Of a DNA stretch of 64,000 bases, positions 18,529 through 26,780 are shown one piece after another. The notes below the pieces were generated by a model. That model did not search any database. It was not told where the DNA came from and worked only from the letters and a program-made list of their open reading frames with translations. The DNA comes from Mucilaginibacter sp. PPCGB 2223 (GTDB lineage: Bacteria > Bacteroidota > Bacteroidia > Sphingobacteriales > Sphingobacteriaceae): NCBI RefSeq assembly GCF_001705515.1, contig NZ_MDJS01000001.1, forward strand, positions 682,001 to 746,000, in the 5' to 3' direction. The number at the start of each line of letters is the position of its first letter. Position 1 is the first letter of the stretch. The position numbers and the translations under genes were made by a program.

Positions 18529-19071
18529 ATGGCCGTAATATTTAAAGTACCGTCGCACGGTGAGGTTGCTCCCGAAGCACAGGCAACATTCGATTTTCTG
18601 ACCAAAGCTACCGGCAAGGTGCCGAACCTGTACGCTACTATCGGCTATTCGGCCAACGCGCTTAACTCGTACATGGCTTATGTACAGGCGCAGGCCAAGG
18701 GTTCGTTCCACGGCAAGGAACGCGAGGCAGTTTACCTGATCGTTTCGCAGCTTAACGGATGCGAATATTGCCTGGCATCGCATACGGCAAGTGCCATGCG
18801 CTTTGGCTGGACGGAGGATGAAACGCTTGCCCTGCGTGCCGGTACTTATCAAAAAGGAGAGTGGCAGCTTATTTATAAGATCATCAAATCGGTAATCGAA
18901 AACAGGGGCGAGGTTGCCGGTGATTTGCTGAACGAATTTTTTGAGTATGGTTATCACGAAAAAGAACTGATGGATCTGATGGTATTGATCAACCTCATGA
19001 CTTTCACTAACTACGCGTACCGCTTAACTAAAATACCGATCGATTTTCCGGCGGCAAAACCGGTTAAATAG
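18529..19071 (+). CDS. AhpD/carboxymuconolactone decarboxylase-family protein
   Basis: The 180-residue protein is all-helical. A redox motif GCEYCLASHTA (CxxC followed by His) matches the AhpD-like peroxidase-related subgroup of the carboxymuconolactone decarboxylase family. Its start MAVIFKVPSHGEVAP is typical of that subgroup. It is probably a cytoplasmic alkylhydroperoxidase-type protein; the substrate is unknown. It is followed after 9 bp by a DUF1905 gene. Confidence 0.85.
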   Translation: MAVIFKVPSHGEVAPEAQATFDFLTKATGKVPNLYATIGYSANALNSYMAYVQAQAKGSFHGKEREAVYLIVSQLNGCEYCLASHTASAMRFGWTEDETLALRAGTYQKGEWQLIYKIIKSVIENRGEVAGDLLNEFFEYGYHEKELMDLMVLINLMTFTNYAYRLTKIPIDFPAAKPVK

Positions 19072-19080
19072 CAGCTATAT

Positions 19081-19356
19081 ATGAATACAATTGATCAGCA
19101 ATTTATTGCAGTCCTGCAAAAGAGTCCTAATAAGGGAGGGTGGACCTATGTTATCTGGCCCCAATCGGTTTCGTTTTTTGGCACCAGGGGGTTGGTAAAA
19201 GTAAATGGCACCGTTGATGGGCATTCATTTCAAAGTTCGTTTATGGCTTTGGGTGATGGCAGGCATAAATTGCCAATTAAAAAAGAACTGCTTAAATTAA
19301 CCGGGAAGGTTCCTGGCGATAGCATTACCGTGCATTTGAAAGAACGAATTAAATAA
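19081..19356 (+). CDS. DUF1905 domain protein
   Basis: This is a 91-residue beta-rich protein with the DUF1905 pattern ([16 protein letters not shown], then [18 protein letters not shown], then [10 protein letters not shown]). The function is unknown. It forms an apparent small operon with the AhpD-like gene before it and the DUF1801 gene after it. Confidence 0.8.
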   Translation: MNTIDQQFIAVLQKSPNKGGWTYVIWPQSVSFFGTRGLVKVNGTVDGHSFQSSFMALGDGRHKLPIKKELLKLTGKVPGDSITVHLKERIK

Positions 19357-19375
19357 GACAAGCTTCTCAAACAAT

Positions 19376-19738
19376 ATGAACAAACCCGAAAATACCGACG
19401 CTTATATTGCCAGTTTCCCGGCAGAAGTACAAACCAAGTTGCAGCAATTACGACAGTTGGTGAAAACGCTTGCGCCCGACGCCGCCGAAGTCATCAGCTA
19501 CGGTTTGCCGGCCTTTAAGCAAAAAAGCGGCATGCTGGTTTGGTACGCGGCACATACTAATCATATTGGTTTATACCCTCGTGCTTCGGCCATCGAAGCT
19601 TTCGCCGGCAGGCTAAAAGCTTATAAGTTCGCTAAGGGATCTATCCAGTTCCCGTTTGATCAGCCTTTGCCTGTGGAGCTGATTAGTGATATCGTCAAAT
19701 TCAGGGTCGCGGAAATCGCACAAAAGAAAAAGAAGTAA
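19376..19738 (+). CDS. DUF1801 (iron chaperone-like) protein
   Basis: The 120-residue protein carries the DUF1801 pattern: AYIASFPAEVQTKLQQLRQLV, APDAAEVISYGLPAF, and GSIQFPFDQPLPVELI near the end. Some relatives resemble frataxin-like folds and are named iron chaperones, but the function is not established. Confidence 0.82.
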   Translation: MNKPENTDAYIASFPAEVQTKLQQLRQLVKTLAPDAAEVISYGLPAFKQKSGMLVWYAAHTNHIGLYPRASAIEAFAGRLKAYKFAKGSIQFPFDQPLPVELISDIVKFRVAEIAQKKKK

Positions 19739-19743
19739 ACCAA

Positions 19744-19781
19744 AATAACCAATATCGAAAGACACTTCGATATTGGTTATT
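19744..19781. repeat. Perfect 16-bp-stem hairpin between convergent genes
   Basis: AATAACCAATATCGAA (19744-19759) pairs perfectly with TTCGATATTGGTTATT (19766-19781) around a six-base loop. The following 25 bp repeat parts of the right arm (GTTCGTTATTCGATATTC). There is no T tract. It may terminate both convergent genes, but its self-similar composition matches the hairpins at 442-495 and 1561-1631. Confidence 0.75.
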
Positions 19782-19809
19782 CAATGTTCGTTATTCGATA
19801 TTCAAGTCT

Positions 19810-21963
19810 TTACTTCGCTACTTCCAGCCTGATCACATCATAACAAATACCACTGCCGACTGGGCCTGCAGGGATAGTTAAAACGATCTTATTCTGGCCG
19901 GGTTTCAACAGTGAAGCGTCGAAATTAAAATCGCGCTCCACCCAGGTGCCTTCAATGCCATCGCGCATCATGCTGGCGCCGCCGCCACCGATATCGGTAT
20001 CCGGGCCAACCTCGGTACCGTTAACCGATATGCCCAGCGAACGTGCCGCCGAACCTGATATACCGAAGCGTAAAGTAGCCTTGCCACTTGTCGGCGCATC
20101 TTTCGGCATGGTAAAGTTGATCGTCCAGGGTGTAGCGCGGCCCTGGTCGCGGCCATCGGGCTTGTTATCAATATCGTGCGGTACCTGGTAAATGTACCAG
20201 TCCTTAGCCGGGTCGGATTTGCCTACGGTAAAGTTCACGTCATTGGGGAAATACTTCGCATATTCAATATACATGCCCCAGTGCCAGTGGTCGTCGCCTT
20301 TGTAAAATTCTTTGGCGCTGCGGTTCGGCGTGCCGATCTGGAATATCTGCCGGCCGAAATGCGTCGGTTTCCATTCGATAGTGCCGAGGTCGAGTTTCTG
20401 ACCGGGAGTAATGGTTACAGTAGCTGTAGCGTCATACGCGCCCAATACGCCGTCGGCAATGGCATGTAACTGGTATGTTCCGGGCCTTACGTTCGGTATC
20501 GTGAACGAACCGTCCGCAGAGCCATTGGTCCAGAACTCATAGTGTTTGGCATCGTTCTGCCAGTTTAAAGATTGTGGCTGGAAAGCAAAATTTCGCGCGC
20601 CTGCCGGACGGGGTGGTACATAAGTACCCCGGTTAGCACGCTTCCCGTTTGGTAGTAAGCGGGGCTGATTTGCAGTGTCCGGAGTCGCTTTAGCAGGCGG
20701 CGGCGGGGGTATCTCATCGGGTACGGTCCTGGTCAGCACGATTGTTGTGTCGCGCACGCGTGGCCTGCGCGGTACCGGCGCCTGGTCGGGGAAAGACAGG
20801 CCCACAAGCAGATTGTCGAATTTGGTCATCGGGCTCTGCGGGTCGATCACCTTCATTTTGCCCTTTACAGTAGCGCGCTCGGCAGCCAGCGGATAATCAA
20901 CGCCTTTTACCCAATTGTAAGGCCAACGGGCCTGCTCGGCTGTCGCTTGCTTTTTAGCATCGATAAACAAGGTTTTTGGATCGTTGCCGGTAGGTACATA
21001 AATAAATATCGGCCCAACCACCTTTGTCCAGGGTTCGTTATCGGCAAAAGGGAGTTCGCTGCCGCCGTAGTGCGTACCGCGCCAGTAATCAAGCAGGGTA
21101 GGGTCGCCGCCGTCGCCATCGTCAATATGCCCGGTGAGCTCAAAATGCAACGGCCCGCTCGACAGGTATTCGAAAGATGGATTAATGATGTACAGCCCTA
21201 CTTTTTCTTTGGTGGACGACCAGCCGAAAGCCGGTATCTTGCTCTGGTCGGCCGAATAATCGTATTTATGCTCGGCACGGCCCTTGTATACGCCTGTGGT
21301 TAAACGGCGCGATTCCTTCATGTTCAGATCCTCGCCGGCGTCCCAGTCCTTACCGGTAGGCATCAAAAAGTTTCGCTGATCGTCTACAGACAGCCAATCA
21401 AATACCTGGGCCGATAATTTAAACCCGAAACGCGATTCGCCCACCGACCCCGCAGGGTAAGTATCCTGGTGAGTGAATATAGCATAAGTGTACAAACCAT
21501 GCGCGCCGCGTTCTAAAGTATAACGTATCTCCAGGTCGGCAATTAAGCCGCCGCCCTGGCCTGCGGCCGTGGGGTTTTTACCTAAGATAGATTTTCCGTC
21601 CGAATAGCCCTTTACCGATACCTCGGCACGCTCGCCGTTGACGGTTGCCGGGTCGATAGTGATGGCGGTAACTTCGCGGGCAGCAAGCGCCGGGCTTTGT
21701 TCCCAGTAACCGGCGTGGTGGCCCGATACATAACCCATCAGTTCGATGTTCGGTGTAGTTGTTTTGGGTGTTTTGACCGAGGTAAGATCGCCGCTGCGTT
21801 TGTTTACCTTAATGGTTAGATAACCGTTGCTTAAAGTGTAGGTCGGGCCGTCGTCGGTAACTGTAACCGGTGGTTCAGAACCCTTTTTGCTTTGTGCAAA
21901 ACTGCCAGCCGGCAAAAAAGCCATCATAGCTGCCGCTAATAAAAAAGTATATGTTTTCTGCAT
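19810..21963 (-). CDS. PL4-like rhamnogalacturonan lyase family protein
   Basis: The 717-residue secreted protein has a signal peptide (MQKTYTFLLAAAMMAFLPAGSFAQ). An N-terminal beta-sandwich catalytic-like domain (about 35-340) is followed by a carboxypeptidase-regulatory/fn3-like domain (GSFTIPNVRPGTYQLHAIAD) and a C-terminal jelly-roll (HFGRQIFQIGTPNRSAKEFY onward). This order is typical of polysaccharide lyase family 4, which cleaves rhamnogalacturonan I in pectin. An unusual Pro-rich insert lies at about 395-450. The active-site residues were not verified. Confidence 0.8.
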   Translation of the reverse strand: MQKTYTFLLAAAMMAFLPAGSFAQSKKGSEPPVTVTDDGPTYTLSNGYLTIKVNKRSGDLTSVKTPKTTTPNIELMGYVSGHHAGYWEQSPALAAREVTAITIDPATVNGERAEVSVKGYSDGKSILGKNPTAAGQGGGLIADLEIRYTLERGAHGLYTYAIFTHQDTYPAGSVGESRFGFKLSAQVFDWLSVDDQRNFLMPTGKDWDAGEDLNMKESRRLTTGVYKGRAEHKYDYSADQSKIPAFGWSSTKEKVGLYIINPSFEYLSSGPLHFELTGHIDDGDGGDPTLLDYWRGTHYGGSELPFADNEPWTKVVGPIFIYVPTGNDPKTLFIDAKKQATAEQARWPYNWVKGVDYPLAAERATVKGKMKVIDPQSPMTKFDNLLVGLSFPDQAPVPRRPRVRDTTIVLTRTVPDEIPPPPPAKATPDTANQPRLLPNGKRANRGTYVPPRPAGARNFAFQPQSLNWQNDAKHYEFWTNGSADGSFTIPNVRPGTYQLHAIADGVLGAYDATATVTITPGQKLDLGTIEWKPTHFGRQIFQIGTPNRSAKEFYKGDDHWHWGMYIEYAKYFPNDVNFTVGKSDPAKDWYIYQVPHDIDNKPDGRDQGRATPWTINFTMPKDAPTSGKATLRFGISGSAARSLGISVNGTEVGPDTDIGGGGASMMRDGIEGTWVERDFNFDASLLKPGQNKIVLTIPAGPVGSGICYDVIRLEVAK

Positions 21964-22074
21964 AATGGGTATTTTAGGTTTGTGGGTTAAATGTACCCGG
22001 CTGTTTTCAGATCAGCATCCTGTACTATGCCGCTGTGTTTAAATTGTTACATTAGTTTTAATTAGTACGTTTAT

Positions 22075-22434
22075 ATGAAGATATTAAGTACCGCACCTGT
22101 CATCCACGTTTCTAACTTTGAGCAGGCGCTTCAATATTATACAGCCGTTTTGGGCTTTACTGTTGATTTTAAACTGCCCGCCTACGCGGGGTTGTTATTG
22201 GGCGATACGCTGATCTATATCAGCGGGCCCGATAACGGCGGTTTGCATAAAACACCCGGCAGCGGCCATTGCTGTTTTGATTGCGACGAGGTGGACGGGT
22301 ACTTTGATGAGCTTAACCGGCGCAGTGCGCTGATCAGTTTTCCGATCGGCGACCGCTTTTACGGTATGCGCGATTTTGCAGTGGATGACCACGACGGCAA
22401 TACGCTGATTTTTGGAAAATATGTTAATGAATAA
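22075..22434 (+). CDS. Glyoxalase/VOC superfamily protein
   Basis: The 119-residue protein shows the beta-alpha-beta-beta-beta plan of the VOC fold: FEQALQYYTAVLGF near the start, and GMRDFAVDDHDGNTLIFGK at the end with the usual acidic metal-ligand position. It could be a bleomycin-resistance-like or glyoxalase protein; the substrate is unknown. Confidence 0.85.
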   Translation: MKILSTAPVIHVSNFEQALQYYTAVLGFTVDFKLPAYAGLLLGDTLIYISGPDNGGLHKTPGSGHCCFDCDEVDGYFDELNRRSALISFPIGDRFYGMRDFAVDDHDGNTLIFGKYVNE

Positions 22435-22438
22435 ATCC

Positions 22439-23047
22439 TCACCTTGCTACCGTCCTGAACGTCAGATTCACCCTCGGCCGCGCCACCAGTTTAGTTGGCG
22501 GTAACCTGTGCAGCCAATGCGTTTGAGTGGTATCTTTCATCACGAGCAAGCTGCCATGCTCTAATAGCACAGATACGGTTTGCTTGCTTTGCTTATGTTT
22601 GAACATAAATTTCCTTTCGGCGCCAAAGCTCATCGAACCGATGGCGCCATTCAATTTCAGGTCTTTTTCAGCATCGCTGTGCCATGCCATGCCTTCGTCG
22701 CCGTTATGGTATAAATTAAGCAGGCACGAGTTAAAACGCTCGCCGCTTAATTGTTCGGCGAGCGTCTTAAGTTCCAGGAGTTCTTTTGTCCAGGGCAGGG
22801 CGCGCTTGGTGGTATTTGAGTAGGTGTATTCAAACTCCCGGTCGCCGTACCAGGCCACTTTGCGTTTGGTGATGATCAGCTTGCCGTAAATAACGGCTTC
22901 ATCGTTTTTCCAGGCAATGGTATTGAGCAACGTATCCAGGTATGCATTGGCTCCGGCCTGCGATAATATCTTGCCGTAATAGTTCACCGTGCCATCGCAT
23001 GGCAACAGGTTTTTAAGCCCGTCGTTTTGATTGTCGAATAAATCCAT
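22439..23047 (-). CDS. alkB: AlkB-like 2OG-Fe(II) dioxygenase
   Basis: The 202-residue protein is a DNA/RNA dealkylating dioxygenase of the AlkB family. The metal ligands are visible as HSD (MAWHSDAEKDL) and a distal His (THWLHRLP), and the 2-oxoglutarate-binding arginine as RPRVNLTFR. The upstream Asn-x-Tyr region (CLLNLYHNGDEG) is typical. It follows a second 2OG-Fe oxygenase by 9 bp and an AraC-OGT fusion, so it belongs to an alkylation-repair operon. Confidence 0.9.
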   Translation of the reverse strand: MDLFDNQNDGLKNLLPCDGTVNYYGKILSQAGANAYLDTLLNTIAWKNDEAVIYGKLIITKRKVAWYGDREFEYTYSNTTKRALPWTKELLELKTLAEQLSGERFNSCLLNLYHNGDEGMAWHSDAEKDLKLNGAIGSMSFGAERKFMFKHKQSKQTVSVLLEHGSLLVMKDTTQTHWLHRLPPTKLVARPRVNLTFRTVAR

Positions 23048-23056
23048 CTTATAAAA

Positions 23057-23770
23057 TTAACTCAGCGCCTCATGAAATATCACCCCTAAGGTATACCGTT
23101 CGCCGCTGCGCACCTCGCTTACGCCGTGTTTCATATTCACCCGGTGATACCCCTTACTGCCTTTTACCGGCCTGAAGTTAGTGGTAAAGATCAACATATC
23201 GCCCTTGTTGGGTTTGAGTACGATGGCCTTTGATTGCGCCCTGGGCGTTTGTTGCACCAGTACGAACTCGCCGCCGGTATAATCCTCATCCGCCCGGTTT
23301 AAAAACAAAACCGTTTGGATAGGGAAATAGATATCGCCGTACAGATCCTGGTGCAGGGTATTAAAGCCGCCCGGCCCGTATTTCAATATTAGCGGTGTTG
23401 GCTTTAACTGCCCGCCGGCATGGCATTGTGCCTGCAGTTCTTTAAAAGTATCGGGGTAACGGGTATCAATATTCAGCACCTGCATCCAGGTATTGGCAAC
23501 CGGGGCAAGTTTTGGGTAAACGCTTTCGCGGATGTTTTGTATGATTTCGGGTAGAGGGTAATCGAAATACCTGTATTCGCCCAGCCCGAAACGGTAGCGC
23601 TCCATTATTACAGTTTTACGATAGGAGTTTGGATGATCATAACCTGCTTTTAATCCGTCGCATTGAGCGCCCGTTAAAACTCGCGGGATAATTGCGTAAC
23701 CGTTTCGATGCATAGCTTCGGTAATAGCCTCCCAATTGCAGGAGGCTATTTTTTGATGGATATTTTGCAT
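23057..23770 (-). CDS. 2OG-Fe(II) oxygenase in repair operon
   Basis: The 237-residue protein has the double-stranded beta-helix ligands HQD (TLHQDLYGDIYFP) and a distal His (GYHRVNMKHGVS) followed by an Arg (RSGERYTLGVIFHEA). It resembles a prolyl-hydroxylase-like group often encoded beside ada/ogt. The ATG at 23770 is used; upstream codons would run into the AraC-OGT gene, whose stop lies 6 bp away. Placement between an alkylation sensor and AlkB suggests a repair or stress role (inference); the substrate is unknown. Confidence 0.82.
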   Translation of the reverse strand: MQNIHQKIASCNWEAITEAMHRNGYAIIPRVLTGAQCDGLKAGYDHPNSYRKTVIMERYRFGLGEYRYFDYPLPEIIQNIRESVYPKLAPVANTWMQVLNIDTRYPDTFKELQAQCHAGGQLKPTPLILKYGPGGFNTLHQDLYGDIYFPIQTVLFLNRADEDYTGGEFVLVQQTPRAQSKAIVLKPNKGDMLIFTTNFRPVKGSKGYHRVNMKHGVSEVRSGERYTLGVIFHEALS

Positions 23771-23775
23771 GTGCT

Positions 23776-24624
23776 CTAACTCAGCTCGTTTACTTTGACG
23801 CCTTCCCAGCCGATGATCGCCGTTTTGCGGGTTGGCCCCCACATATACCCGCCAAAATTACCTGTCGACTGGATAACCCTGTGGCATGGGATCAAAAAAG
23901 CTACCGGGTTGCTGCCTATGGCCGTACCAACCGCCCGCGACGCATTAGGCAGCTCAATCTGCTTTGCCAGGTTGCCGTAGGTGGTTAGTTTTCCCATCGG
24001 GATCTTCAGCAGCGATTCCCAAACTTTCAGTTGGAAATCCGTTCCTTTCAGGTGCAGTTTGATCTGGTTCAGCTTGCTCCAGTCGTTCTGGAAGATGAAC
24101 AAGGCATTTTGCTGCGCCATATCCAGCCTGCGGGTAAACGTGGCGTTAGGAAAATCGGCTACCAAGTCGTTCAGTGCCTGCTGTTCATCATCGTTGAAGG
24201 CCATGTAGCAAATACCCTTATCCGTCGACGCTACGATAAGGTTACCGAACGGGCTCTCGGCAAAGCTGTAATTGATAGCCAGGTTACGGCCGCCGTTTTT
24301 GTATTCGGCAGGCGTCATGCCTTCGATGTTAACGAACAGATCGTGCAGGCGGCTGGTGCCGGATAAACCCGTTTCAAAGGCCGCATCGAAAAGCGTGGCC
24401 TGGTTTTCTTTCAATACCTTTTTGGCGTAGCCGATACTGGTGTATTGCAGAAACTTTTTAGGCGTGGTGCCTACCCATTCGGTAAACATCCGTTGAAAAT
24501 GAAAGGGGCTCAGGTGAACCTTTTCGGCCACATCATCCAGGTTAGGCTGTTGTTTAAAATTCTCGCTGATATAACCGATAGCTTCGGCGATGCGGTTATA
24601 ATTAATGGTTTGTTGTGTGCTCAT
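23776..24624 (-). CDS. AraC-type HTH / O6-methylguanine-DNA methyltransferase fusion
   Basis: This 282-residue protein joins an AraC-type double helix-turn-helix (about 8-112) to a methylguanine-DNA methyltransferase domain with the active site PCHRV (Cys247) and NASRAVGTAIGSNP. It lacks the Cys4-zinc AdaA domain of E. coli Ada. It probably removes O6-alkyl groups and may activate its own operon. It is the first gene of three collinear repair genes. Confidence 0.92.
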   Translation of the reverse strand: MSTQQTINYNRIAEAIGYISENFKQQPNLDDVAEKVHLSPFHFQRMFTEWVGTTPKKFLQYTSIGYAKKVLKENQATLFDAAFETGLSGTSRLHDLFVNIEGMTPAEYKNGGRNLAINYSFAESPFGNLIVASTDKGICYMAFNDDEQQALNDLVADFPNATFTRRLDMAQQNALFIFQNDWSKLNQIKLHLKGTDFQLKVWESLLKIPMGKLTTYGNLAKQIELPNASRAVGTAIGSNPVAFLIPCHRVIQSTGNFGGYMWGPTRKTAIIGWEGVKVNELS

Positions 24625-24704
24625 TTGCTGTTGTTTTGATCATACAAATTTGCACACCCCGGGCCTGCCATAAAATCCGAAACTTGCTGTGTTTTAACAC
24701 GGGA

Positions 24705-25265
24705 TCAGATGGCAGCTGCGGGCGCTTTTTTGAGCGAAGCCGCCACGCGTTTAATGAACAAATAGTTTGCCGAACCGCCGATAACTGCGCCCACAACCGG
24801 AATTAATCTTTCGGCGGTTTTTGAGCCGATGTTGACCAGCAGCTTTTCGGCAACTTCTTCCATCATGTTTTTGGTGATCGTTATACCGGCATCTACTTTT
24901 AGCGATGCCGCTACAATGTTAAAAAAATCGTCGAACTTTAATTTGTATGTGCCGGTTTGATGATAGGAGACAGCCATAGTAACCCTGAATTGCTGGATGA
25001 TCAGATTCACCATATCAAGCGGTACGCCTATCAGCATAGTGGTTAGGCCGCCAGCTCCGGTTATAACACCCGAGCCTGCTGCCAATAAGGCACATTGGTT
25101 AACAAATTTATCGATACCCATCTGGTCGACACCTTTTTTAATGCCTAACTGGTCTATCTGGTTAAATATCTTCTCAAAACCCTCGTTCGATAGTTTTTTA
25201 AAGTTTCCTTTAAGATCAGAACTTGCTTTTTTAAGGCCGAATTTACGGATGATTAACAGGCTCAT
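24705..25265 (-). CDS. EcsC-family protein
   Basis: The 186-residue protein has amphipathic and hydrophobic helices, with Gly-rich segments such as AAGSGVITGAGGLTTMLIGVPLDM and a C-terminal VVGAVIGGSANYLF. The pattern matches the EcsC family, named from the third gene of the Bacillus Ecs transporter locus but usually unlinked to transporters. The function is unknown. The gene is monocistronic, on the opposite strand to the tRNA that follows. Confidence 0.75.
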   Translation of the reverse strand: MSLLIIRKFGLKKASSDLKGNFKKLSNEGFEKIFNQIDQLGIKKGVDQMGIDKFVNQCALLAAGSGVITGAGGLTTMLIGVPLDMVNLIIQQFRVTMAVSYHQTGTYKLKFDDFFNIVAASLKVDAGITITKNMMEEVAEKLLVNIGSKTAERLIPVVGAVIGGSANYLFIKRVAASLKKAPAAAI

Positions 25266-25416
25266 GGGCTGTCGTATTAGTGTGAGTAAACTTATGCTAT
25301 TTCCATGCCATAAATTTAATATCTTATTTTTTGCTTCCGGGCATTTTATACAATGTGGCCTTTAAAAATTTTTCGCACTCAAAATAAAAATTCGTTTATT
25401 TGCTGCCCCAATCCAC

Positions 25417-25489
25417 GACTCCGTAGCTCAGCTGGTAGAGCAAATGACTCTTAATCATTGGGTCGAGAGTTCGAATCTCTCCGGGGTCA
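25417..25489 (+). tRNA. tRNA-Lys(CTT)
   Basis: A complete cloverleaf can be folded: acceptor GACTCCG/CGGGGTC, D arm GCTC/GAGC, anticodon arm AATGA-CTCTTAA-TCATT with anticodon CTT (25450-25452), 5-base variable loop, T arm GAGAG-TTCGAAT-CTCTC, and discriminator A25489. CCA is not encoded. Confidence 0.96.
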
Positions 25490-25493
25490 CAGA

Positions 25494-25527
25494 AGCACAG
25501 TAGTACTCAATATTACTGTGCTTTTTT
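25494..25527 (+). terminator. Rho-independent terminator of tRNA-Lys
   Basis: AGCACAGTA (25494-25502) pairs with TACTGTGCT (25514-25522) and is followed by a T tract, immediately downstream of the tRNA. Confidence 0.9.
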
Positions 25528-25555
25528 CATTTAATTCAATCAGGTGCCTTTGTGG

Positions 25556-26779
25556 TCAGTTATTCCCTAACCTGGTAATAAATTTATTTAAAAGCAGGGC
25601 AACTTTTTGCAAATGCCCAAAATCAATCAATCCAATTTTATCTAAGGGTGAATGGTGTTCATCAAAACCGCCGGAAGACAGCAAAACGGAGGGTATATTT
25701 TTATTCAGAAAATTGTACGTATCCGTATTGGCAATCTCGTTTAACAGGCTATCTGCTGGCGAATATTTCAAATCTGACATAGGAAGATCCTTCCCGGAAT
25801 GATAGAAATCCTGCTCAAACCCCGGTGTAGTGACTGCCCATATTCCCTGGAAAGAACGATGCTTGCTGCCCACCTGTTCCAGGTTGATATTCATCAGGAT
25901 ATTTTTTACCGGAACAGGCGGGTGTTCCATAAAATAACGGGAACCCATCAAGTTCAATTCTTCACCACAATAAAACACGAATGTGGTTGGCCTTTTGACC
26001 GGATGTTTGACTAGCAATCTGGCGGTGGCCATAAGTGCTACACAGCCGCTTCCGTCATCATTGGCTCCGTTATAAATGTGAGCTCCCAATCGGCCGATAT
26101 GATCCAAATGCGCGCCCGCGATGATGATTTTATTTTTTAATTTTTGATCTGTTCCCGGGATTTTCGCGATGACGTTATAACCCCTGACGTGGTCCCGTTC
26201 ATACCTGATATCGATCACGGGTTTTGTGTCATTGTTTATTTCCCCGGTTAAAGCCGGACTGACCATAACGATGCTTAGTTTCGTATAAGGAGGTTCACCA
26301 TCAGCCGCATAATGCATATAGCCAAAACGGTATTGCCTGATCACTGTAGTTTCCCAGTCGCCAGTTTGCTGTGCATTTGGCAATAGGACCACGCCGGCCT
26401 TCCGCTTTATCAATGCAGCAGTTTCGAGGGAATCGGGCATTGCTTTTAAAACCAGCCATTCGTTAATTACCTGAGCCGAGTATTGCAGAACAATAAAATT
26501 ACCGCCTTTGTGGGAATATAAAGTGCCATTTATCGTTATGGAACTTCCATCATAGTTATCCCACAAAAAAGGCACAGCCTGGAATGTGGTTTTAATACCC
26601 GCAGCCGTTAACTGTGCGGCTACGTAATGTGCGGCTTTCAGGTAACCCGGTGAACCGGTAAAACGGCCTTCTGTTGCATCCGAGGCTATGCCGTACATGT
26701 CTTGTTTGAGTTGTTTGATCGCTTGTGCCTGTGCGGTAAAGGCAAAACAGATCCATAATATGGCGATATACATTTTCAT
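25556..26779 (-). CDS. Secreted M28-family metallopeptidase
   Basis: The 407-residue protein has a signal peptide (MKMYIAILWICFAFTAQAQA) and an M28 aminopeptidase core. Zinc ligands are apparent in AGAHLDHIG, NDDGSGCVA, CGEELNLMGS and the distal DEHHSPLDK. It probably hydrolyses peptides in the periplasm or outside. Its start lies just beyond the stop of the upstream serine hydrolase, so the two are likely cotranscribed. It ends convergently near the tRNA-Lys terminator. Confidence 0.9.
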   Translation of the reverse strand: MKMYIAILWICFAFTAQAQAIKQLKQDMYGIASDATEGRFTGSPGYLKAAHYVAAQLTAAGIKTTFQAVPFLWDNYDGSSITINGTLYSHKGGNFIVLQYSAQVINEWLVLKAMPDSLETAALIKRKAGVVLLPNAQQTGDWETTVIRQYRFGYMHYAADGEPPYTKLSIVMVSPALTGEINNDTKPVIDIRYERDHVRGYNVIAKIPGTDQKLKNKIIIAGAHLDHIGRLGAHIYNGANDDGSGCVALMATARLLVKHPVKRPTTFVFYCGEELNLMGSRYFMEHPPVPVKNILMNINLEQVGSKHRSFQGIWAVTTPGFEQDFYHSGKDLPMSDLKYSPADSLLNEIANTDTYNFLNKNIPSVLLSSGGFDEHHSPLDKIGLIDFGHLQKVALLLNKFITRLGNN

Positions 26780-26780
26780 C

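Noticed and set aside
25458..25802. Plus-strand open frame starting inside tRNA-Lys
   Set aside because: Overlaps the tRNA and its terminator and lies antisense to the M28 peptidase end; no protein motif.
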